Source of the DNA: Actinomycetota bacterium
Lineage (GTDB): Bacteria > Actinomycetota > Thermoleophilia > Solirubrobacterales > Solirubrobacteraceae
Assembly (NCBI GenBank): GCA_009699915.1
Contig: WLNG01000118.1
Location: 1 to 5,288, forward strand
Reading direction: 5' to 3'
DNA: 5,288 nt
The notes beneath the pieces are model-generated. The model had not been told where the DNA came from and searched no databases. It worked only from the letters and a program-made list of their open reading frames with translations. How positions within the stretch are numbered: position 1 is the stretch's first letter; the number at the start of each line of letters is the position of its first letter. Positions 1 to 5,288 of this stretch are shown piece by piece. Both the position numbers and the translations under genes were made by a program.

Positions 1-1
1 C

Positions 2-3000
2 TCCAGCGCTCAGTTGTTGATCCCGGCCGGCGGCCACATCCTCTTCGCCGGCCTCTACTGGACCGGACTGCAGAAGAAGGGCGATGTGGTCAAGGGGACC
101 AACGGATACACCGGAGTCCCGAACAACCCGCCAAATGCCGCCGCACTTGACCAAGTGAAGTTCAAGGTCCCTGGTTCAGCAACGTACTCCTCCCTCACCG
201 CCTCGCAGGTCGACACCGGTCCGATTGCGAACAGCTCGGGGTACACGGCCTTCCGCGACGTGACCGCGCAAGTCATCGCCGCCGGCTCGGGCGCTTACAC
301 GGTCGCCGATGTCCAGACGGGCACCGGCGGCAACTCGTTCGCGGGCTGGTCGCTCGTCGTGGCCTATGCCGATGCGGGCGAGCCGTTGCGCAACCTCTCG
401 GTCTTCGACGGCCTGCGGATCGTCAGCGGCACGACGTCCGCGGACATCGCCCTCTCCGGGTTCAAGACCCCCGCGAGCGGCCCGGTCCGAACGACGGTCG
501 GGGTGGTCGCCGCGGAGGGCGACGCCGGGCTCAGCGGCGACTACCTGACGCTCAATGACCGGCGCCTCACCGATGCGGTACACCAGCCCGACAACACTGA
601 GAATTCAACGATCGCCGATCGCGGGGCGCTCGTGACGACGAAGACGCCGAACTGGAACAACCAGCTCGGCTACGACTCGAGCCTCTTCACCGCTGACGGC
701 TTCCTCGCGAACAACGCGACAAGCGCGATCCTGCGCGCGAAGACGAGCGGAGACACCTACGCAACGCAGGCGGTCACCTTCTCCACGGAGCTCTTCTCGC
801 CGAATGTCAACTTCGTGAAGAGCGCAGAGGTCGTCGGAGGCGGCGATCCGAAGCCGGGGGCGACTATTCGTTACACGATCACCGCCACCAACAACGGTGA
901 CTCCTCGGCGACGAACGTCATATTCACCGACCCCATCCCGCCACAGATGACCTTGTCGGCTGGGCCGACCGTCTCGGACGGCGTGGGCGATGCGAGCACC
1001 AGCGGCTCGACGATCACCGCGCGGCTTGGCGCAGGAGCCTCCGCGACAGCCGGTGGAACGCTCGCGCCGGGCGCATCGACCACCGTGACCTTCGATGCAG
1101 ACATCCTGCCGGACCGCCCGCTCGGGATGGTCATCGACAACACCGCGACCCTGAGCTTCGTCGCTCCGGACCTCGGCCTTCCGATCTCCACGGTGGCGTC
1201 CGCGGAGATCACCGTGAACTACCCCGACCCCGGGATCGTAAAGACCTTCAAGACCAGCAGCAGCAACCAGTACACCTTCGACCTCACCGTCACGAATGAG
1301 GGAACGATCCCGACCACCGATCCGGTGAGCGTCGACGACCTCCTCGGGGCGGCGGGGACCCTCGTCTCGATCTCCGGCGACGGCTGGAGCTGCCCGGGTG
1401 GCGTCCCGCCCTGCACGCGCACGACTTCGCCCGACGCCCTCGCCCCTGGCGAGTCGTACCCACCTCTTGAAGTGGTGGCGTCGTACCCGCCCGGGTCGGA
1501 CGTTGAGAACTCGGCGACCGTCTCCGGCGGCGGCCAGCCGACCGGCACGGGCAGCCCCGCGCTGCTCAATGACAGCTCGAGCGTGGCGCCCGGGGTCAGT
1601 CTGACTGCTGAGCTTCTCCTAAGCAAGATCGCCCTGGCGGGCACGGTGGATGTCCTCGAGGAGACCGCGTTCCGCCTCGAGGTGCGCAACCCAGGTCCGG
1701 CGACGGCGACGGGCGCCACTGTCACCGACACCCTCCCAGCTGGCCTCACGCTTGTCTCCGCGACTGCGAGCCAGGGCGCCTGCACCGATGCGCCCGGAGC
1801 CGGTGACACGACCGAGATCACCTGCGACATCGGAGGGCTCGAAGTCGGTGACTCGGCGCAGATCACCGTGACGACTCGGCCGACGGAGACACTTGCCGGG
1901 ACGACGGTCACCAACTCCGCGTCGGCGACATCTTCAACAACGACGACGCCGGCCACCGCGACGGCCGACGTGGACGTACGCCCGGCAACCGACCTCTCGG
2001 TGAGCAAGACCGTGACCCCAACCAGTCTGAACCTGGGCGACTTGGTCACCTACGAGGTGACGGCGACAAATGAGGGTGAAGCGGCCGCCACTGACGTCCA
2101 GATCGTCGACAGCCTGCCCGCCGCCATCGATCCCGACTCCGCGGTCATCGATCCGGGAGCGGGCGGCAGCTGCACGCGCACCGGAGCGACGATCTCCTGC
2201 ATCTGGCCCGGCGACACGGCGACAGCCGCCCAGCGCACCGTGTCGATCACCGCCAACGTTCTGGGCAGCGTGCCGGCTCCCGAGCGCGCAGCGATCAACA
2301 GGGCGAGCGTGTCGTCGCTCACCGCCGACGTCAACCCTGCCAACGACATTGCGACGGCGCTGCTGATCGTCCTGCCGCTAGCCGACGTTCACGTGAACGC
2401 CAGCGGCCCGGGGACCATCCTGTCTGGCGGCACGGCCACGCTCACCTTCACCGCAGGAAACAACGGTCCGACCACGGCCACCGACACCTCGACGACGATC
2501 ACGATTCCCTCCGGCCTGACGGTCGTCTCGCTGCCCCCTGAGTGCGTCCTCGTCGGCTCGACGGTGACCTGCGCGACGGGCGCGCTCGCCGAGGGTGACA
2601 CGGTTACGCACGAAATTGTCGTCCGAGCCGACACCAGCCTGACGAACGCAACCCGCGTCCCGGAGGCCACGATCGTCTCGCCGGACGTCCCCGACCCCGT
2701 CGAGGCGAACAACACCGACGTCGCCCCGCTGGTGGCAGGGCCGGTCGCTGACCTCTCGGTCACGAAGTCGGTCGACGCCGCCAGCGTCGCTCCCGGCGGC
2801 ACCGTGTCCTTCACGATCGCGGTCGCCAATGACGGGCCGTCAACGTCTGACGGCGCGAGCGTCACCGACACGCTTCCCGCGGGGCTCTCAGCCGTCAGTG
2901 CGACCTCCAGCGCCGAGACCCCGTGCGTGATCTCAGGCCGCGCGATCAGCTGCCCGGCGGGTGAGATCGTCGCGGGATCGAGCCTGGAGATCATCGTTGT

Positions 3001-3505
3001 GGCGACGGCCGCCGCCGACCGCGCCGGCTCAACGCTCGTGAACCGGGTCAAGCTCACCCCCGGGGCGCAGCTCGACCCGCAGCCCGGGAACGATGAAGCC
3101 CATGCCTCGGTGAAGGTCAGCGTTACGCCGCAGACCCGGGCCCGGATGCGAATCACCGCCCGTTCCAACCCAACGACGACCCACCCCCGCGGCACCGTGC
3201 GGTTAGTCGCGGCGATGCGCAACCTCTCAAAGGACATGGCGAACGGCGTTCGAGCCTGCGTGACGATCCCTGCGCGTCTGGCCTACCGGTCCTCGACGGG
3301 ACGCAGGATCGGCAGCCGCGTCTGCTGGACGCTCGGTCGCATCGGCGCCGGGAGCAGCCGCACAGTCTCCTACCTCGCGCTCGCGCGCACGACCGGCACT
3401 GCGACGGCGACGGCGACCTCGACCGCCTACAACGCGACGAGTGTGCGCGACACGACGAGCGTGCGCATACGGCGACTGCCGCCCGCTCCCAGCTTCACCG
3501 GGTGA
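2..3505 (+). CDS. Large DUF11-repeat secreted/surface protein, 5'-partial
   Basis: The frame is open from the left edge to a TGA at 3503-3505 (about 1167 codons visible). A TTG at 14 could formally start it, but the conserved module is already under way upstream (SSAQLLIPAGGHILFAGLYW) and no signal peptide is present, so the real start is probably outside the window. Residues below count from that TTG. Residues 1 to about 263 form the Gly/Trp-rich module often found ahead of DUF11 repeats in actinobacterial surface proteins, with FAGLYW, FRDVTAQV, GAYTVADVQTGTG and FAGWSLVVAY blocks. Seven Ig-like DUF11 repeats follow, starting near 264, 405, 529, 658, 789, 911 and 1042, with hallmarks such as VTDTLPAGL (570, 950) and DLSVSKTV/DLSVTKSV (661, 914). 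No enzyme motif, canonical LPXTG signal or C-terminal membrane helix is visible. By family, this is an exported structural or adhesion-type envelope protein; ligand and anchoring are unknown. The family call is firm, the role is inference. Confidence 0.94.
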   Translation, partial: SSAQLLIPAGGHILFAGLYWTGLQKKGDVVKGTNGYTGVPNNPPNAAALDQVKFKVPGSATYSSLTASQVDTGPIANSSGYTAFRDVTAQVIAAGSGAYTVADVQTGTGGNSFAGWSLVVAYADAGEPLRNLSVFDGLRIVSGTTSADIALSGFKTPASGPVRTTVGVVAAEGDAGLSGDYLTLNDRRLTDAVHQPDNTENSTIADRGALVTTKTPNWNNQLGYDSSLFTADGFLANNATSAILRAKTSGDTYATQAVTFSTELFSPNVNFVKSAEVVGGGDPKPGATIRYTITATNNGDSSATNVIFTDPIPPQMTLSAGPTVSDGVGDASTSGSTITARLGAGASATAGGTLAPGASTTVTFDADILPDRPLGMVIDNTATLSFVAPDLGLPISTVASAEITVNYPDPGIVKTFKTSSSNQYTFDLTVTNEGTIPTTDPVSVDDLLGAAGTLVSISGDGWSCPGGVPPCTRTTSPDALAPGESYPPLEVVASYPPGSDVENSATVSGGGQPTGTGSPALLNDSSSVAPGVSLTAELLLSKIALAGTVDVLEETAFRLEVRNPGPATATGATVTDTLPAGLTLVSATASQGACTDAPGAGDTTEITCDIGGLEVGDSAQITVTTRPTETLAGTTVTNSASATSSTTTTPATATADVDVRPATDLSVSKTVTPTSLNLGDLVTYEVTATNEGEAAATDVQIVDSLPAAIDPDSAVIDPGAGGSCTRTGATISCIWPGDTATAAQRTVSITANVLGSVPAPERAAINRASVSSLTADVNPANDIATALLIVLPLADVHVNASGPGTILSGGTATLTFTAGNNGPTTATDTSTTITIPSGLTVVSLPPECVLVGSTVTCATGALAEGDTVTHEIVVRADTSLTNATRVPEATIVSPDVPDPVEANNTDVAPLVAGPVADLSVTKSVDAASVAPGGTVSFTIAVANDGPSTSDGASVTDTLPAGLSAVSATSSAETPCVISGRAISCPAGEIVAGSSLEIIVVATAAADRAGSTLVNRVKLTPGAQLDPQPGNDEAHASVKVSVTPQTRARMRITARSNPTTTHPRGTVRLVAAMRNLSKDMANGVRACVTIPARLAYRSSTGRRIGSRVCWTLGRIGAGSSRTVSYLALARTTGTATATATSTAYNATSVRDTTSVRIRRLPPAPSFTG
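803..3505 (+). repeat. Seven tandem DUF11-type protein repeats
   Basis: Seven diverged repeats of about 122-141 residues lie within the large surface protein, with approximate starts at nucleotides 803, 1226, 1598, 1985, 2378, 2741 and 3137. Each opens with a short beta-strand block (for example ADLSVTKSV), then a Gly-containing turn and a (Y/F)xxxxxNxG strand, and most then carry a (V/I)xDxLPxxL-like block. Repeats 2 to 7 each hold one cysteine pair: C460/C467, C590/C604, C720/C729, C844/C853, C971/C980 and C1082/C1104. Repeat 1 has none. The similarity is at protein level; DNA copies have diverged, so this is not a recent tandem duplication. Repeat edges are estimates by eye. Confidence 0.85.
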
Positions 3506-3517
3506 CCGGCGGGCTTT
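3481..3517 (+). terminator. Possible hairpin across the 3' end of the repeat-protein gene
   Basis: GCCCGC at 3481-3486 can pair with GCGGGC at 3509-3514. Inside it a second inverted repeat, TCAC-CGG-GTGA, spans 3495-3505 and includes the TGA stop. Only TTT (3515-3517) follows, so the U-tract is very short, and the unpaired bases between the stems weaken the structure. It could act as a weak terminator for the rightward gene. Read leftwards there is no T-run after it, so it gives no good terminator for the opposing gene. High GC makes chance stems common; this is a tentative call. Confidence 0.25.
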
Positions 3518-4727
3518 AGCCGACCTGCTGATATCCGCCGGAGGTGACGCGGAAGATCCGGTAGCTCCCTTCGCGGACCTCGTGCTGCGCGTCGAACGAG
3601 ATCGGAGTGCCGAGCGGCGACTCCTCGAGTACGACCTTCGGCAGCCCCTCAGAGACGCCCTCGCGGTTTGCTCGCCCGCCCTTGCAGGTCTCGAGCGCAG
3701 CCGTCGCGACGACCTCCATCGCCGCGTAGGCCGGCCCCCCGAATGCCTCGAACTCGCCGAAGATCGCCTGGTACAGCCGCACCGCCTCGCGACCGGCCGC
3801 CGACGTCGTCGCGTCAGGACCGAAGGACGAAACGTATGCGCCGGCCTGGTCGAATGCCGGAACGAAGAGACTGTCGGCACCAACCACTGCGGGACGCATC
3901 CCGGTCGCCTGCACCGCTGCGATGAAGCGGTTTGCGAGCGCAACGTCGATCAGGGGCAACACGACGACTTCAACCTCCGGATCGACCTGGCCCGCGATGT
4001 CCTTCACGCTCTGCTGGCCGGCGGGCAGCCGCACGTACTGGATCGGGACTCCACGCTTGCGCAGGTCCTTGATGATCCCCGCGGCGAGCGGCGCGGAATA
4101 CGGATCGTCCTGATCGGCCACGAGCACCTTGCGAGGCCTCAGGCGCTCGGAGATGAAGGCGGAGATCGCCGGCGCCTGCTTGTCGTCATTCGGAACGACG
4201 CGATAGAAGCCCTTGAGGTGCCCATCCGTCAGCGAGACACGTGTCGCCGAGGGCGAGACATAGGAGAGCGCCGCGTCGTCAAGGATCGATCCGACCGCCT
4301 CGACAACGCGTGAGGACGCCGGACCGACGATTCCCACGACGTCCTCATCCTCTCCGAGCCTGCGCGCCTCGCGACGTCCGGCCGCGATGTCCGTATCCAC
4401 ATTCGCGGGATCGATGGTGAACGACGTGCCATGCACGGAGTTGAAGTGGTCGAGCGAAACGCGTGCCCAGTTCATCTGGATCGAGTCGCGCGCCGTCGTT
4501 CCGCCGAAGGGCGCGATGACCCCGATGACGCCCGTGCACGAGGTCCCCGCCTCCCCGGAAGCCGGTGCGCCTGCGGTTTCAGCGTTCCCAGCGTGATCCG
4601 CCTCCGCGGCTCCAGCAGCTGCTGCGACCTCCTGCGCCTGACCGGCGGAGCCGCAGGCGGCAAGCCCTGCGCAGAGCACAGCCACAACGACAAGACCGAG
4701 CGCCCGTGAGATGCAGCACCTCACCAC
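3516..4727 (-). CDS. LivJ-type (Peripla_BP_6) substrate-binding lipoprotein
   Basis: A complete 403-residue protein, GTG start, TAA stop. It is the extracytoplasmic, membrane-anchored ligand-binding component of the type I periplasmic-binding fold used by branched-chain amino acid (HAAT) ABC transporters. Residues 1-25 are a lipoprotein signal: R3/R8, a hydrophobic core, then lipobox L22-A-A-C25. An Ala/Glu-rich tether (about 28-62) precedes the first lobe (from about C64; GVIGVIAPFGG at 66-76). Family landmarks follow: VVGIVGPASS (130-139), the SYVSPSATRVSLT segment (155-167) where LivJ-like proteins usually hold the ligand carboxylate, FYRVVPNDDKQAP (174-186), and KVLVADQDDPYSAPLA (200-215) opening lobe 2. 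The only cysteines after the lipid-anchored C25 are C64 and C348, a possible disulfide. Length is normal for the family. The start overlaps the upstream membrane-protein gene by 7 bases. No permease or ATPase gene is in view. Ligand cannot be named: amino acids, amides, urea or aromatic acids are all possible. Confidence 0.93.
   Translation of the reverse strand: MVRCCISRALGLVVVAVLCAGLAACGSAGQAQEVAAAAGAAEADHAGNAETAGAPASGEAGTSCTGVIGVIAPFGGTTARDSIQMNWARVSLDHFNSVHGTSFTIDPANVDTDIAAGRREARRLGEDEDVVGIVGPASSRVVEAVGSILDDAALSYVSPSATRVSLTDGHLKGFYRVVPNDDKQAPAISAFISERLRPRKVLVADQDDPYSAPLAAGIIKDLRKRGVPIQYVRLPAGQQSVKDIAGQVDPEVEVVVLPLIDVALANRFIAAVQATGMRPAVVGADSLFVPAFDQAGAYVSSFGPDATTSAAGREAVRLYQAIFGEFEAFGGPAYAAMEVVATAALETCKGGRANREGVSEGLPKVVLEESPLGTPISFDAQHEVREGSYRIFRVTSGGYQQVG
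4653..4727 (-). other. Lipoprotein signal peptide with lipobox LAAC
   Basis: Residues 1-25 of the binding protein. A short basic n-region (R3, R8) is followed by the hydrophobic stretch ALGLVVVAVLCAGLAAC; the predicted lipidated residue is C25, encoded by TGC at 4653-4655, followed by Gly-Ser. This fits signal peptidase II processing and retention on the outer face of the cytoplasmic membrane. The cysteines at 4, 5 and 19 lie within the removed peptide and are not good lipobox candidates. Confidence 0.85.
4721..4727 (-). promoter_or_regulatory. Stop/start overlap (GTGGTGA) suggesting translational coupling
   Basis: Read leftwards, the membrane-protein gene ends TTC TGG TGG TGA while the binding-protein gene begins GTG GTG in another frame over the same bases. 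Either GTG (4725-4727 or 4722-4724) could be the start; the first gives a 7-base overlap, the second a 4-base GTGA overlap. Only a weak purine-rich candidate ribosome site (GGCGG, about 8 bases upstream of the first GTG) is seen. This favours re-initiation by ribosomes finishing the upstream gene, and implies one transcript. Confidence 0.6.
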
Positions 4728-5288
4728 CAGAACACCGCCGTCCCAGCCATGCAGAACATGAGCAGTACAGCCGTCATGCTGAGCAGCCCGAGCCGCGCCC
4801 GCGTCTCGAAGGTTGACGCGAGGCCTCCGATCAAGAGGCCTACGGTGAGAAACGCCGCGATGAAGCCCAGGTTGTGGGACCGCCCGAACTGGCTCTCGGC
4901 TTCATGAAGCTGGCCGCGCGCCTCGCTCAGCGCCTCTTTGGCATCGATCACGACTCGCGGAGCGACCCACTGCGGGTTCGCTGAGATGAACGGGCTCAGC
5001 GGACGGGTCGCCGCCGGCTGGGAACTCCACCAGACGATCGCGCGACGGCTGTTGCCGTCCAGCATCGCCAGCGCCGTCGCGGCAGTCGCTCGATCTCTCG
5101 CATCGAGCGCTGCGCGCCACTGAAGGAAGAGCTGGCGCTCGTCGGCGACACGCCGTCCGGAGCTCTGCTCCAGCGAGTTCGCGTCGGCCACGGCTTGGGT
5201 GGAAAGGGTGAGCCGCTCGATGGCGTGCGCCTCGAGCACCGTGCTCTTCCATGTCGCGACGCCTGCCAGCAGGGCGCAGCCGCCGAGC
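4721..5288 (-). CDS. Unrecognised membrane protein with extracytoplasmic helical domain, N-terminus outside window
   Basis: The frame is open from the right edge to a TGA at 4721-4723 (about 189 codons visible). A GTG at 5239 is possible, but the preceding codons read LGGCALLAGVATWKST, the end of a hydrophobic segment, so the gene very likely begins beyond the window. Residues here count from that GTG. Residues 1-122 are polar and mostly helical. Residues 100-118 (A100, L104, A107, L111, A114, F118) follow an a/d heptad spacing, like a short coiled-coil stalk entering the membrane. Two membrane helices close the protein: about 123-142 (with G134xxxG138) and about 150-172, ending Phe-Trp-Trp. 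The loop FETRAR between them is basic, so by the positive-inside rule it is cytoplasmic and residues 1-122 are outside. No catalytic motif is seen. The layout loosely recalls DUF4337-like proteins or sensor input domains, but I cannot assign a family. It is probably co-translated with the binding lipoprotein. Confidence 0.8.
   Translation of the reverse strand, partial: LGGCALLAGVATWKSTVLEAHAIERLTLSTQAVADANSLEQSSGRRVADERQLFLQWRAALDARDRATAATALAMLDGNSRRAIVWWSSQPAATRPLSPFISANPQWVAPRVVIDAKEALSEARGQLHEAESQFGRSHNLGFIAAFLTVGLLIGGLASTFETRARLGLLSMTAVLLMFCMAGTAVFWW

Noticed and set aside
14..16. TTG as the true start of the repeat protein
   Set aside because: The frame continues to the window edge with family-typical sequence before it, and there is no signal peptide after it.
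2389..3237. 282-codon leftward open frame inside the repeat-protein gene, and a similar one at 1219-2049
   Set aside because: Both mirror the sense codons of the DUF11 repeats in the antisense frame and give low-complexity Val/Ser/Ala sequence; no independent domain, start site or coding signal is seen.
3401..3418. Triple GCGACG microrepeat
   Set aside because: It encodes a short Thr-Ala run in a Thr/Ala-rich repeat; too short and too compatible with coding sequence to be a regulatory or slippage element.
1490..3505. Sortase LPXTG signal or C-terminal membrane anchor on the repeat protein
   Set aside because: The C-terminus has no LPXTG followed by a hydrophobic stretch; only PSFTG at the very end, noted as a separate observation.
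3227..3943. 238-codon leftward open frame spanning the convergent junction
   Set aside because: It is extremely Arg/Ser-rich without domains and overlaps both real genes in a different frame; it is a GC-driven shadow.
3441..4313. 290-codon rightward open frame opposite the binding-protein gene
   Set aside because: Its product is Arg-rich with no recognisable domain and it lies antisense to a complete gene with clear family motifs; long antisense open frames are expected at this GC content.

Overview
This is a GC-rich, almost fully coding window with GTG starts and an Ala/Thr/Ser/Val-rich secretome. It suggests a high-GC actinobacterium. The style of the large surface protein and of its basic C-terminus would fit Thermoleophilia/Solirubrobacterales, but that placement rests on general impression and not on a marker gene.

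There are three genes. (1) Positions 2-3505 (+) carry most of a very large secreted protein: a Trp/Gly-rich N-terminal module followed by seven DUF11-type (TIGR01451-like) Ig-fold repeats. Its true start and signal peptide lie to the left of the window. (2) Positions 3516-4727 (-) carry a complete lipoprotein of the branched-chain amino acid (LivJ / Peripla_BP_6) substrate-binding family. (3) From 4721 to the right edge (-) is the C-terminal part of an unrecognised membrane protein. It has the end of an N-terminal membrane segment, an extracytoplasmic helical domain of about 120 residues, and two closing membrane helices.

Genes 2 and 3 are transcribed leftwards. The TGA stop of the membrane-protein gene lies inside the GTGGTGA start of the binding-protein gene, so the two are probably translationally coupled and may work together at the outer face of the membrane. 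No ABC permease or ATPase is visible, so the binding protein could serve a transporter encoded elsewhere or act as a sensor partner. The large repeat protein converges tail-to-tail on this pair with only 10 bases between stop codons; it is probably an independent unit.

I see no RNA genes, mobile elements, CRISPR arrays or attachment sites. No clearly undescribed system is demonstrated here. The item most worth following up is the coupled membrane-protein/binding-lipoprotein pair.
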